Shown piece after piece: positions 34,489-44,355 of a stretch of DNA of 64,000 nucleotides. The first letter of the stretch is position 1; each line of letters opens with the position of its first letter. Where the stretch lies: assembly GCF_014269205.2 (NCBI RefSeq), contig NZ_JABWRY020000001.1, positions 558,001-622,000 on the forward strand, read 5' to 3'. The notes beneath the pieces were generated by a model that worked only from the letters and a program-made list of their open reading frames with translations, searched no databases and had not been told where the DNA came from. A program made the position numbers and the translations under genes. Origin of the DNA: Pseudomonas kermanshahensis. Lineage in GTDB: Bacteria; Pseudomonadota; Gammaproteobacteria; Pseudomonadales; Pseudomonadaceae.

Positions 34489-35844
34489 ATGCAAGACCAG
34501 AGCACGCCCGAGCGCTTGCAGCGCGGGCTGAAGAATCGCCATATCCAGCTGATCGCGCTGGGTGGGGCCATCGGCACCGGGCTGTTCCTGGGGATCGCCC
34601 AGACCATTCAACTGGCCGGCCCTTCCGTATTGCTGGGCTACGCCATCGCCGGCCTGATGGCTTTCTTCATCATGCGCCAGCTGGGCGAAATGGTGGTCGA
34701 AGAGCCGGTAGCCGGCAGCTTCAGCCACTTCGCCCACCAGTATTGGAGCGAGTTCGCAGGCTTCGTTTCGGGCTGGAACTACTGGGTGGTGTACGTGCTG
34801 GTGGGCATGGCCGAACTGACCGCCGTGGGCATCTATGTGCAGTACTGGTGGCCCGATTTCCCCACCTGGGCGACGGCGGCGATCTTCTTCGTGGCGATCA
34901 ACCTCATCAACCTGACCCAAGTGAAGGTCTACGGGGAGATGGAGTTCTGGTTCGCCCTGGTCAAGGTAGTGGCCATCGTCAGCATGATTGGCTTTGGTGC
35001 CTGGCTGCTGAGCAGCGGCCACGGCGGCCCGGACGCCAGCGTGGCCAACCTGTGGCAATACGGCGGGTTCTTCCCGAATGGCGTCACTGGCCTGATCATG
35101 GCCTTGGCTGTGATCATGTTCTCTTTCGGTGGGCTGGAGCTGGTAGGTATCACCGCCGCCGAGGCAGATAACCCGCGTCAGAGCATCCCCAAGGCCACCA
35201 ACCAGGTGGTCTACCGCATCCTGATTTTCTACATCGGCGCCCTGGCGGTGCTGTTGTCGCTGTACCCGTGGCAGAAGGTGGTGCAGGGGGGCAGCCCGTT
35301 CGTGATGATTTTCCATGAGCTGGACAGCGACCTGGTGGCGACCATCCTCAATGTCGTGGTGCTGACGGCGGCGCTGTCGGTCTACAACAGCTGCGTCTAC
35401 GCCAACAGCCGCATGCTGTTCGGCCTGGCCAGCCAGGGTGATGCGCCGCGCCAGCTGCTCAAAGTCAGCCGCAGTGGTGTGCCGCTGACGGCGCTGGGGG
35501 TTTCGGCGTTTGCCACGGGCATGTGCGTACTGATCAACTACCTGATGCCGGGTGAAGCCTTTGGCTTGCTGATGGCCCTGGCAGTGTCGGCGCTGGTGAT
35601 CAACTGGGCGAGCATCAGCATCACCCACCTCAAATTCCGCAAAGCCAAGCTGGCGTCGGGTATTACCCCGTTCTACCAGAGCTGGGGGCACCCGGTTACC
35701 AATTACCTGTGCCTGGCATTCATCGTGCTGATTCTGGTCGTGATGTACCTGACGCCGCCGATTCGCATCTCGGTGATGCTGATTCCGGGTTGGATTGCGG
35801 TGCTTTGGGTCGCGTTCCGGTTGAAGAAGGCCCGGCAGGGCTGA
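34489..35844 (+). CDS. aroP: Amino-acid permease, AroP/GABA-permease family
   Basis: 451 residues with 12 predicted membrane helices. The amino-acid-permease signature is visible: LKNRHIQLIALGGAIGTGLFLG near the N-terminus, MRQLGEMVVEEPVAGSFSHFAHQY, and FSFGGLELVGITAAEADNPRQSIPKA. It most resembles AroP-type aromatic amino-acid importers or ProY; the specificity is a guess. ATG at 34489 with AAAGGA 8 bases upstream. Confidence 0.8.
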   Translation: MQDQSTPERLQRGLKNRHIQLIALGGAIGTGLFLGIAQTIQLAGPSVLLGYAIAGLMAFFIMRQLGEMVVEEPVAGSFSHFAHQYWSEFAGFVSGWNYWVVYVLVGMAELTAVGIYVQYWWPDFPTWATAAIFFVAINLINLTQVKVYGEMEFWFALVKVVAIVSMIGFGAWLLSSGHGGPDASVANLWQYGGFFPNGVTGLIMALAVIMFSFGGLELVGITAAEADNPRQSIPKATNQVVYRILIFYIGALAVLLSLYPWQKVVQGGSPFVMIFHELDSDLVATILNVVVLTAALSVYNSCVYANSRMLFGLASQGDAPRQLLKVSRSGVPLTALGVSAFATGMCVLINYLMPGEAFGLLMALAVSALVINWASISITHLKFRKAKLASGITPFYQSWGHPVTNYLCLAFIVLILVVMYLTPPIRISVMLIPGWIAVLWVAFRLKKARQG

Positions 35845-35869
35845 GGGCTTGTGGCGCCCTCCGCTGGCC

Positions 35870-36955
35870 TCAGTGCTGCCGCCGCCACGCACGTACGGTG
35901 GTGTACAGCAGCACCAAGGCCAGCACTGGCAGGACATAGAACAGCATGAGCCGCTCCAGGCGGCCGGCCAATGGCATGCCGGTGGTAAAGGCCACCACAT
36001 GCAGCCCATAGGCCAGGTACAGGCAGAGAAACACCAGGCCTTCAGCGCGGGTGATCCGGTAGCCCGAATAGAACACGGGTAGGCTCAAGACGGCGACGCC
36101 CAGCATCACGGGTAGGTCGAAGGCCAGCGCGTTGGGTGAGATCGACAGCGGTTCAGGGGTGATCAGCGCGGTCAGGCCCAGCACGCCCAGCAGGTTGAAC
36201 AGGTTGCTGCCGATCACCGTGCCAACGGCGATTTCCCGTTCGCCGCGAAGGGCGGCAATCATCGCGGCGGCCAGCTCTGGCAATGACGTGCAGACCGCGA
36301 CCACGGTCAGGCCGATGATGCGTTCGGAAAGGCCCAGGTCAGTCGCCACCTCAACGGCGGCTTCCAGTAGCAAGTGGCCGGCCAGGCTCAGCAGGCCAAG
36401 GCCAAGCGCAATCTGCAGCAGCGTGCTTGACCAAAAGCGTGCACCACTGACCTTGATGTTGCTGGGCGCGGGGTAGGTGCGAGCGTAATGGCGTGATTGA
36501 TGCCAGAGCATGACCAGGTAGCCCACCAGCGCCAGCAACAGCAGCAGGCCCTCCCCGCGGCCCAGGTAGCCATTGGCGGCCAGCGCATACACCAGCGCAC
36601 TGGCGACGATCATCAAGGGGATGTCCAGACGAACCAGTTGGCGTGAAACACGCAGCGGGATGATCAGCGCGGCCAGGCCAAGAATCACCAGTACGTTGAA
36701 GATGTTGCTGCCAATCACGCTGCCGACGGCGACATCCGGTGCGCCCTGGAAGGCGGCCTGTAGGCTTACCGTGAGCTGCGGTGCGGTGCTGCCGAAGGCC
36801 ACCAGGCTCAGCCCGATGATCAGTGGGCGCACGTGCAGGCGCAAGGCCAGGCGCAGGGCCATGCGTACCAGCAGCTCGGCACCGCAGGCCAGCAGCAACA
36901 AGGCGACGCCCAGTTGCAGGAGGCTGAAGGTGGGAAGGGTGGCCAGGTCGAAAAT
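35870..36955 (-). CDS. CaCA-family cation exchanger (Na+/Ca2+ exchanger type) with unusual start and alpha-1 motif
   Basis: Ten-helix antiporter with two inverted alpha repeats: GLSLVAFGSTAPQLTVSL / GSVIGSNIFNVLVILGL and GLTVVAVCTSLPELAAAM / GTVIGSNLFNLLGVLGL. In known exchangers each repeat carries a Glu that binds cation; the first is Gln here (Q60). Start is unclear: the frame is open back to a stop just upstream and offers only TTG at 36901, which has no ribosome site and cuts into helix 1, CTG at 36961 only 2 bases after GGAG, or ATT at 36955, 8 bases after GGAG. I chose ATT (361 residues). It lies 19 bases after the RlpA-like gene. Confidence 0.82.
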   Translation of the reverse strand: MFDLATLPTFSLLQLGVALLLLACGAELLVRMALRLALRLHVRPLIIGLSLVAFGSTAPQLTVSLQAAFQGAPDVAVGSVIGSNIFNVLVILGLAALIIPLRVSRQLVRLDIPLMIVASALVYALAANGYLGRGEGLLLLLALVGYLVMLWHQSRHYARTYPAPSNIKVSGARFWSSTLLQIALGLGLLSLAGHLLLEAAVEVATDLGLSERIIGLTVVAVCTSLPELAAAMIAALRGEREIAVGTVIGSNLFNLLGVLGLTALITPEPLSISPNALAFDLPVMLGVAVLSLPVFYSGYRITRAEGLVFLCLYLAYGLHVVAFTTGMPLAGRLERLMLFYVLPVLALVLLYTTVRAWRRQH

Positions 36956-36974
36956 GGTCAGGGCTCCAGTAGGG

Positions 36975-37349
36975 TCAGTCGCTCAGACCTTGTACCCGCA
37001 CGCGCGCCGTTCCGCTACGGAGCATGCCGATTTTTTCTGCTGCAGCGCGTGACAGGTCAATCAGCCGGCCGCGTGTATGCGGGCCGCGGTCATTGATGCG
37101 CACCACAACGCTGCGTTGGTTGGCGAGGTTGGTGACCAGCACGCGGCTGCCGAACGGCAGGCTGCGGTGAGCGGCGGTAAGGCCGTGCTGGTTGAAAGGT
37201 TCGCCACTGGCCGTGCGTTTGCCGTGGTGGCGCGAGCCGTAATAGGAGGCGGTGCCGGTCTTGTCGTAGCCGCGGGGGTCGATGTCGTGGCTGGCACAGC
37301 CGGCCAGCAGGGAGAATAGGGCGAGGGTCCCGAGGGATCGTTTTAGCAA
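36975..37349 (-). CDS. RlpA-like septal-ring lipoprotein (short, no SPOR domain)
   Basis: 124 residues. Lipoprotein signal with lipobox LLAGC (Cys about residue 18), then a double-psi beta-barrel RlpA domain: [58 protein letters not shown]. The catalytic-type His (TAAH) and Asp (INDRGP) of RlpA lytic transglycosylases are present, but the C-terminal SPOR domain is absent. Start is TTG at 37349 with GGAG 8 bases upstream; the frame continues upstream through a REP element, which is not coding. Confidence 0.85.
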   Translation of the reverse strand: MLKRSLGTLALFSLLAGCASHDIDPRGYDKTGTASYYGSRHHGKRTASGEPFNQHGLTAAHRSLPFGSRVLVTNLANQRSVVVRINDRGPHTRGRLIDLSRAAAEKIGMLRSGTARVRVQGLSD

Positions 37350-37388
37350 GTCTGATGCTCCGGTGCTGCCATTGGGGCCGCTGTGCGG

Positions 37389-37474
37389 CCTTCGCGGGGC
37401 AAGCCCGCTCCCACAGGAACTCCACAGCATTGAGGCCAATGAAATACCTGTGGGAGCGGGCTTGCCCCGCGAAC
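37389..37474. repeat. REP pair, inverted
   Basis: TTCGCGGGGCAAGCCCGCTC and its complement about 35 bases apart, between gatB and the RlpA-like gene. A GAGGGCGC/GCAGCCCTC stem follows at about 37475-37490. Confidence 0.9.
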
Positions 37475-37504
37475 GAGGGCGCAGCCCTCGCCGCATTTTT
37501 CAGC

Positions 37505-38950
37505 TCACCCTTCGAGCTTGGCTTTGAGCAATTGGTTCACTTGCCCCGGGTTGGCCTTGCCCTTCGACGCCTTCATCGCCTGGCCGACGAAGAAGCCGAA
37601 CATCTTGCCGCGCTTGGCCTCATCGGCGGCGCGGTACTGTTCGACCTGTTCGGCATTGGCAGCCAGCATTTCGTCGAGCATCTTGTCGATCGCACCGGTG
37701 TCGGTGACCTGCTTCAGGCCACGGCTCTCGATGATGCTGTCGGCATCGCCTTCACCGGCGGCCATGGCCTCGAACACGGTTTTGGCGATCTTGCCGCTGA
37801 TGGTGTTGTCACTGATACGCAGCAGCATGCCACCCAACTGCTCGGCGCTGACCGGTGCCTGGTCAATCTCGACCCCCAGCTTGTTCAGCAGGCTGCCCAG
37901 CTCGACCATGACCCAGTTGGCTGCCAGCTTGGCGTCGCCACCAATCTTCACCACTTGTTCGAAGTAGTCTGCCTGTTCGCGGCTCGATGCCAGCACGTTC
38001 GCGTCGTAGGCCGACAGGCCGTACTGGCTCTGGAAGCGCTCGACCTTCTGCGGCGGCAGCTCTGGCAGGCCGGCGCGGATGGTGTCGAGGAAGCTGTCCT
38101 CGATGACCACCGGCAGCAGGTCTGGGTCGGGGAAGTAACGGTAGTCGTTGGCTTCCTCCTTGCTGCGCATGGAGCGGGTCTCGTCCTTGTTCGGGTCGTA
38201 CAGGCGGGTTTCCTGGATGACCTTGCCACCGTCTTCGATCAGGTCGATCTGGCGCTGGATCTCGCTGTTGATCGCACGTTCGATGAAGCGGAACGAGTTG
38301 ACGTTCTTGATCTCGCAGCGGGTACCGAACTCGGCCTGGCCTTTTGGCCGGATCGACACGTTGCAGTCGCAGCGCAGCGAGCCTTCGGCCATGTTGCCGT
38401 CGCAAATGCCCAGGTAGCGCACCAGGGCGTGGATCGCCTTGACGTAGGCCACGGCTTCCTTGGCGCTGCGCATATCCGGCTCGGAAACGATTTCCAGCAG
38501 CGGCGTGCCGGCGCGGTTCAGGTCGATGCCGGTGGAGCCGCTGAAGTCTTCGTGCAGGCTCTTGCCGGCGTCTTCCTCCAGGTGCGCACGGGTCACGCCG
38601 ATGCGCTTGATGGTGCCGTCTTCCAGGGCGATGTCCAGGTGGCCCTTGCCGACGATCGGCAGGTCCATCTGGCTGATCTGGTAGCCCTTGGGCAGGTCGG
38701 GGTAGAAGTAGTTCTTGCGCGCGAACACGTTGCGCTTGCCGATCTCGGCATCGATCGCCAGGCCGAACATGCACGCCATGCGCACGGCTTCCTGGTTCAG
38801 CACCGGCAGTACGCCGGGCATGCCCAAGTCAACCAGGCTGGCCTGGGTGTTCGGCTCGGAGCCGAAGGTGGTGGCGCTGCCGGAGAAGATCTTCGACTGG
38901 GTGGCGAGCTGAGTATGAATTTCCAGCCCGATCACAACTTCCCATTGCAT
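37505..38950 (-). CDS. gatB: Aspartyl/glutamyl-tRNA amidotransferase subunit B
   Basis: 481-residue GatB. It activates the misacylated Asp-tRNA(Asn)/Glu-tRNA(Gln) side chain before amidation. Signature start [57 protein letters not shown], and the C-terminal YqeY-like tail ([28 protein letters not shown]). Last of gatC-gatA-gatB. Confidence 0.97.
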   Translation of the reverse strand: MQWEVVIGLEIHTQLATQSKIFSGSATTFGSEPNTQASLVDLGMPGVLPVLNQEAVRMACMFGLAIDAEIGKRNVFARKNYFYPDLPKGYQISQMDLPIVGKGHLDIALEDGTIKRIGVTRAHLEEDAGKSLHEDFSGSTGIDLNRAGTPLLEIVSEPDMRSAKEAVAYVKAIHALVRYLGICDGNMAEGSLRCDCNVSIRPKGQAEFGTRCEIKNVNSFRFIERAINSEIQRQIDLIEDGGKVIQETRLYDPNKDETRSMRSKEEANDYRYFPDPDLLPVVIEDSFLDTIRAGLPELPPQKVERFQSQYGLSAYDANVLASSREQADYFEQVVKIGGDAKLAANWVMVELGSLLNKLGVEIDQAPVSAEQLGGMLLRISDNTISGKIAKTVFEAMAAGEGDADSIIESRGLKQVTDTGAIDKMLDEMLAANAEQVEQYRAADEAKRGKMFGFFVGQAMKASKGKANPGQVNQLLKAKLEG

Positions 38951-38961
38951 GTGTGAACTCC

Positions 38962-40413
38962 TCAGAAGCCGTTGGGGGCGCGGGTGTGCCAGTCGGTCAC
39001 TTGCTGGTAGCGGTGCGCGACGTTGAGCAGGCGGCCTTCCTGGAAATAGGGCGCCAGCAGTTGCACGCCGACCGGCAGGCCATCGACGAAGCCAGCCGGC
39101 ATCGACAGGCCCGGCAGGCCCGCCAGGTTGGCGGTGATGGTGTAGACGTCTTCCAGGTAGGCGGCGACGGGGTCGCTGCTCTTGGCGCCGAGCTTCCAGG
39201 CCGGGTTCGGCGTGGTCGGGCCGAGGATCAGGTCAACACCTTCGAACGCGGCCATGAAGTCGTTCTTGATCAGGCGACGAATCTGCTGGGCTTTGACGTA
39301 GTAGGCGTCGTAGTAACCGGCCGACAGGGCGTAGGTGCCCACCATGATGCGGCGCTGCACTTCGGCACCGAAGCCTTCGCCACGGGAACGCTTGTACAGG
39401 TCGGTCAGGTCTTTTGGCGCTTCGCAGCGGTAGCCGAAGCGCACGCCGTCGAAACGCGACAGGTTGGAGGATGCCTCAGCAGGCGCGATCACGTAGTACG
39501 CCGGGATGGCGTGCTGCATGTTCGGCAGGCTGATTTCCTTGACCACGGCGCCGAGCTTTTCCAGCTCCTTGACGCTGGCTTGCACCAGGTCAGCGATGCG
39601 CGGGTCCAGGCCTGCGCCGAAGTATTCCTTCGGCAGGCCGATGCGCAGGCCTTGCAGCGAAGCGTTGAGGTTGGCGCTGTAGTCCGGCACCGGCTCTTCG
39701 ATGCTGGTGGAGTCCTTGGTATCGAAACCGGCCATGCCTTGCAGCAGCAGGGCGCAGTCTTCGGCCGTGCGGGCCAGCGGGCCGCCTTGGTCGAGGCTGG
39801 AGGCGTAAGCGATCATGCCCCAGCGCGAAACACGACCGTACGTCGGTTTCAGGCCGGTCAGGTTAGTCAGCGCTGCCGGCTGTCGGATCGAGCCGCCAGT
39901 GTCGGTGCCGGTGGTGGCCGGCAGCAGGCGCGCGGCGACTGCCGCAGCCGAGCCGCCCGACGAACCGCCCGGGACGTGCTCCAGGTTCCACGGGTTTTTC
40001 ACCGGGCCGTAGTGGCTGGATTCGTTGGCCGAACCCATGGCGAATTCGTCCATGTTGGTCTTGCCCAGGGTGACCATGCCGGCTTCAGCCAGCTTGGCGA
40101 CCACGGTGGCATCGTACGGCGCCTTGAAGTTGTCGAGCATCTTCGAGCCGCAGCTGGTGCGTACGCCGTTGGTGCAGAACAGGTCCTTGTGGGCAATGGG
40201 CGCACCCAGCAGGGCGCCAGCCTCGCCAGCGGCGCGACGGGCGTCAGCGGCACGGGCCTGGCCCAGGGCCAGTTCCTCGGTAACGCTGATGAAGCTGTTG
40301 ATTTGCGGGTCGAGCTGTTTGATGCGCGCCAGCAGGGCGCCCGTCAGCTCTTCGGAGGAAAACGACTTGTCGGCGAGTCCGCGGGCGATCTCGGCCAGGG
40401 TCAATTGGTGCAT
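38962..40413 (-). CDS. gatA: Aspartyl/glutamyl-tRNA amidotransferase subunit A
   Basis: 483-residue amidase-signature enzyme that releases ammonia from glutamine for GatB. The Ser-cisSer-Lys triad is visible: K76 in IAHKDLF, S151 in GGSSGGSA and S175 in [11 protein letters not shown]. 11 bases ahead of gatB and 15 after gatC. Confidence 0.97.
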   Translation of the reverse strand: MHQLTLAEIARGLADKSFSSEELTGALLARIKQLDPQINSFISVTEELALGQARAADARRAAGEAGALLGAPIAHKDLFCTNGVRTSCGSKMLDNFKAPYDATVVAKLAEAGMVTLGKTNMDEFAMGSANESSHYGPVKNPWNLEHVPGGSSGGSAAAVAARLLPATTGTDTGGSIRQPAALTNLTGLKPTYGRVSRWGMIAYASSLDQGGPLARTAEDCALLLQGMAGFDTKDSTSIEEPVPDYSANLNASLQGLRIGLPKEYFGAGLDPRIADLVQASVKELEKLGAVVKEISLPNMQHAIPAYYVIAPAEASSNLSRFDGVRFGYRCEAPKDLTDLYKRSRGEGFGAEVQRRIMVGTYALSAGYYDAYYVKAQQIRRLIKNDFMAAFEGVDLILGPTTPNPAWKLGAKSSDPVAAYLEDVYTITANLAGLPGLSMPAGFVDGLPVGVQLLAPYFQEGRLLNVAHRYQQVTDWHTRAPNGF

Positions 40414-40428
40414 GGCAGGCTCTATCCC

Positions 40429-40716
40429 TTACTCGATGACTTTGGGAACCAGGTACAGACCGCTTTCGGTCGACGGTGCGATGGCCTGGTAGGCCTCGCG
40501 CTGGTTGCTTTCGGTGACCTGGTCGGGACGCAGTCGCTGGCTGGCCTCCAGGGGGTGGGCGAGGGGCTCGATGCCAGTGGTGTCGACCGCTTGCATCTGG
40601 TCGACCAGCCCGAGAATGCTGTTCAGTGCATCGGTAATGCGTGGCAGTTCGCCATCATTCAGCCCCAGACGGGCCAGATGGGCGATCTTTTCCACGTCGC
40701 AGCGTTCAAGCGCCAT
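40429..40716 (-). CDS. gatC: Aspartyl/glutamyl-tRNA amidotransferase subunit C
   Basis: 95-residue GatC that wraps around and stabilises Gat[20 protein letters not shown] start and the conserved IEPLAHPLE segment. ATG at 40716; upstream in-frame codons have no ribosome site. First gene of the operon, divergent from mreB across 205 bases. Confidence 0.96.
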   Translation of the reverse strand: MALERCDVEKIAHLARLGLNDGELPRITDALNSILGLVDQMQAVDTTGIEPLAHPLEASQRLRPDQVTESNQREAYQAIAPSTESGLYLVPKVIE

Positions 40717-40762
40717 GGGGATCTCCAGGGGAAACAAAGAACGGAATTAGGGTCCGTGATGA

Positions 40763-41959
<1,197 letters not shown>

Positions 41960-41989
41960 TGCTGCTCGCTGTTCCTGAGCGCCCGGTTT

Positions 41990-42016
41990 ACAGGTAGCAC
42001 GCACAGTGCTACCTGT
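41990..42016 (+). other. Perfect 11-bp hairpin between mreB and mreC
   Basis: ACAGGTAGCAC-GCACA-GTGCTACCTGT, 31 bases after the mreB stop. No T-run follows, so it looks like an mRNA processing, stability or attenuation element rather than a complete terminator. Confidence 0.65.
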
Positions 42017-42124
42017 ATGCGCTGGGCTGGCGTCCGTCCGGGCGTCGTTTCCGTCAACCCGCAACCAGGCTGGTGCGTTGTCCCATGTCCAATGACCTCC
42101 TGAGTCGTCCACGAGGAACGGCCC

Positions 42125-43168
42125 ATTAAACCGCTTTTCTCCAAGGGCCCTTCGCTGGGCGTTCGTCTGCTCGTATTGGTGGTGCTGTCGGTCGCGCTGA
42201 TGGTGGTCGATGCGCGCTTTGCCGTGCTCAAACCCGTGCGCAGCCAGATGGGCCTGGTATTGATGGAGTCGTACTGGATCACCGATTTGCCGCAGCGTTT
42301 GTGGCAAGGCGTGGCAGGCCAGTTCGGCAGCCGTACCGAACTCATCGCGGAAAACGAAAAACTCAAGACCGAGGCCCTGCTGTTGCAGGGGCGCCTGCAG
42401 AAGCTGGCGGCCCTGACCGAGCAGAACGTGCGCTTGCGTGAACTGCTCAACTCGTCCGCCCTGGTCAACGAAAAGGTTGAAGTGGCCGAGTTGATCGGCG
42501 TCGACCCTAACCCGTTCACCCACCGCATCCTGATCAACAAGGGCGAGCGCGATGGCGTGTTCCTCGGCCAGCCGGTGCTCGATGCCCGCGGCCTGATGGG
42601 CCAAGTGGTCGAGTTGATGCCCTACACCTCGCGGGTACTGTTGCTGACCGATACCACCCACAGCATTCCGGTACAGGTCAACCGCAACGGCCTGCGCGCC
42701 ATCGCCAGTGGCACCGGCAACCCGGAGCGCCTGGAGCTACGCCATGTGGCCGATACCGCCGACATCAAGGAAGGCGACCTGCTGGTCAGTTCCGGCATGG
42801 GCCAGCGCTTCCCCGCGGGTTACCCGGTGGCCACGGTCAACGAAGTGATTCACGACTCTGGCCAGCCGTTCGCCATCGTTCGTGCCATCCCTACCGCCGC
42901 GCTCAACCGCAGCCGCTACATGCTGCTGGTGTTCAGCGACCGACGCAGCCCGGAGCAACGCGCCACTGACGCCGCGATCGCGCAGGAAGAGGCCGACCGC
43001 AAAGGCACGTCGGTCGGCGTCCAGCCTGGCGCCAATGGCGAGCAGGGCGCACCTGCCACCCCGGCGGCGACGCCTGCAGCACCTGCAGCCGCTACCCCGC
43101 AGCCAACCGCGGCCCCTATAGCGCCGGCCGCACCTGCGGCAGCGCCCGCCCAACCTCGGAGGCAATGA
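42125..43168 (+). CDS. mreC: Rod-shape-determining protein MreC (apparent ATT start)
   Basis: 347-residue periplasmic scaffold of the elongasome. Short cytoplasmic N-terminus, one membrane helix at about residues 13-30, a coiled coil around 60-105 (ELIAENEKLKTEALLLQGRLQ), two beta domains (GLMGQVVELMPYTSRVLLLTD, DLLVSSGMGQRFPAGYPVATV) and an Ala/Pro-rich tail. The frame is open from TGA at about 42101-42103 and contains no ATG, GTG, TTG or CTG before the membrane helix. ATT at 42125, 7 bases after GAGGA, begins xKPLFSKGPSLGVRL, aligning with E. coli MreC MKPIFSRGPSLQIRL, so ATT falls on Met1. Confidence 0.93.
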   Translation: MKPLFSKGPSLGVRLLVLVVLSVALMVVDARFAVLKPVRSQMGLVLMESYWITDLPQRLWQGVAGQFGSRTELIAENEKLKTEALLLQGRLQKLAALTEQNVRLRELLNSSALVNEKVEVAELIGVDPNPFTHRILINKGERDGVFLGQPVLDARGLMGQVVELMPYTSRVLLLTDTTHSIPVQVNRNGLRAIASGTGNPERLELRHVADTADIKEGDLLVSSGMGQRFPAGYPVATVNEVIHDSGQPFAIVRAIPTAALNRSRYMLLVFSDRRSPEQRATDAAIAQEEADRKGTSVGVQPGANGEQGAPATPAATPAAPAAATPQPTAAPIAPAAPAAAPAQPRRQ

Positions 43169-43656
43169 TGGCTGCATCACGCCGTAATAATGGCTGGGTC
43201 ATCTGGCTGACGTTCGCCATCGGCCTGCTGCTCAGCGTTTCGCCGATGCCGCAGTTCATGGAAGTGTTCCGGCCTATGTGGCTGGCGTTGCTGGTGTCGT
43301 TCTGGACACTCGCGGTACCGAGCAAGGTCGGCATGACCACGGCCTTCGTGCTAGGCCTGGCCGAGGATGTGCTGTATGGCACGTTGCTGGGGCAGAACGC
43401 GCTGATCCTGACCTTGATCACCTTCCTGGTGCTGTCATTGCAACAGCGCCTGCGCATGTTCCCGATGTGGCAGCAGAGCCTGGTGATTCTGGTGATTTTC
43501 GGTATTGCCCAGTTGATCCAGCTGTGGCTCAGTGCCTTGACCGGTAACCGCCTGCCGACCTTGGCGCTGGTGTGGTCAGCAGTCATCAGTGCCTTGCTCT
43601 GGCCATGGATCAGCTTTGCCCTGCGCGACCTGCGCCGACGCTTGCGTATAAATTGA
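43168..43656 (+). CDS. mreD: Rod-shape-determining protein MreD
   Basis: 162-residue inner-membrane protein with five or six helices; partner of MreC in the elongasome. Family features include LSVSPMPQFMEVFRPMWLALLV and GLAEDVLYGTLLGQNALILTLI. ATG at 43168 has GGAGG 5 bases upstream and overlaps the mreC stop; the ATG three bases earlier is too close. Confidence 0.94.
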   Translation: MAASRRNNGWVIWLTFAIGLLLSVSPMPQFMEVFRPMWLALLVSFWTLAVPSKVGMTTAFVLGLAEDVLYGTLLGQNALILTLITFLVLSLQQRLRMFPMWQQSLVILVIFGIAQLIQLWLSALTGNRLPTLALVWSAVISALLWPWISFALRDLRRRLRIN

Positions 43657-43689
43657 CGGCGTTGCCGCGACTGACAGGGAGATGTCTAC

Positions 43690-44301
43690 ATGAACCCGCT
43701 TTACCTGGCCTCTGGCTCGCCACGTCGTCGTGAATTGCTGACCCAGATCGGCGTACCGTTCACTGCGGTCAGCGCCCCCATCGATGAAACCCCGCTCGCC
43801 GACGAAGGCGCCGCAGCCTATGTCGAGCGCCTTGCCCGGGCCAAGGCAGAGGCTGGCCTGGCCTGCCTCCAGGGCCCGGCTGTCGTCCTGGGCGCAGATA
43901 CGGCGGTGGTCCTCGAAGGCCGTATTCTCGGCAAACCCGAAAACCGCGAACATGCCCTGGCCATGCTGGCCGACCTGTCTGGCCGCGAGCATCAGGTGCT
44001 GACGGCTGTCGCCCTGAGCGATGGCCAGCGCAGGCAAAGCCTGTGCGTCAGCAGCAACGTCCGTTTTCGTACCATCAGCGCCGATGAAGCTGCCCGTTAT
44101 TGGGCCAGCGGCGAGCCTGCCGACAAAGCCGGTGGCTATGCCATCCAGGGGCTGGCGGCGGTATTCGTCACCGCCCTGACGGGCAGCTACTCCGCCGTGG
44201 TCGGCTTGCCGTTGAGCGAGACCGCCGATTTGCTGGCCCAGTTCGGCATTGCCTGTTGGCAGTTGCCCGCGCTTTCTTCAGAGGTAACAAACCCGCGGTA
44301 G
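43690..44301 (+). CDS. maf: Maf-family nucleotide pyrophosphatase (YhdE type)
   Basis: 203 residues. Hydrolyses non-canonical or excess dTTP/UTP to the monophosphate; linked to septum control. [21 protein letters not shown] start, [24 protein letters not shown], and [30 protein letters not shown] carry the catalytic Asp and Lys/Gln residues. Between mreD and rng, the usual order in gammaproteobacteria. Confidence 0.95.
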   Translation: MNPLYLASGSPRRRELLTQIGVPFTAVSAPIDETPLADEGAAAYVERLARAKAEAGLACLQGPAVVLGADTAVVLEGRILGKPENREHALAMLADLSGREHQVLTAVALSDGQRRQSLCVSSNVRFRTISADEAARYWASGEPADKAGGYAIQGLAAVFVTALTGSYSAVVGLPLSETADLLAQFGIACWQLPALSSEVTNPR

Positions 44302-44355
44302 CCAGTACCGCGTACGCGATCCATCATTATCCAAGACCTTTGACGAGAGCCTGCC

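Noticed and set aside
37350..37496. Upstream extension of the RlpA-like frame
   Set aside because: The extra 49 codons are translated REP sequence; the TTG at 37349 has a proper ribosome site and begins a lipoprotein signal.
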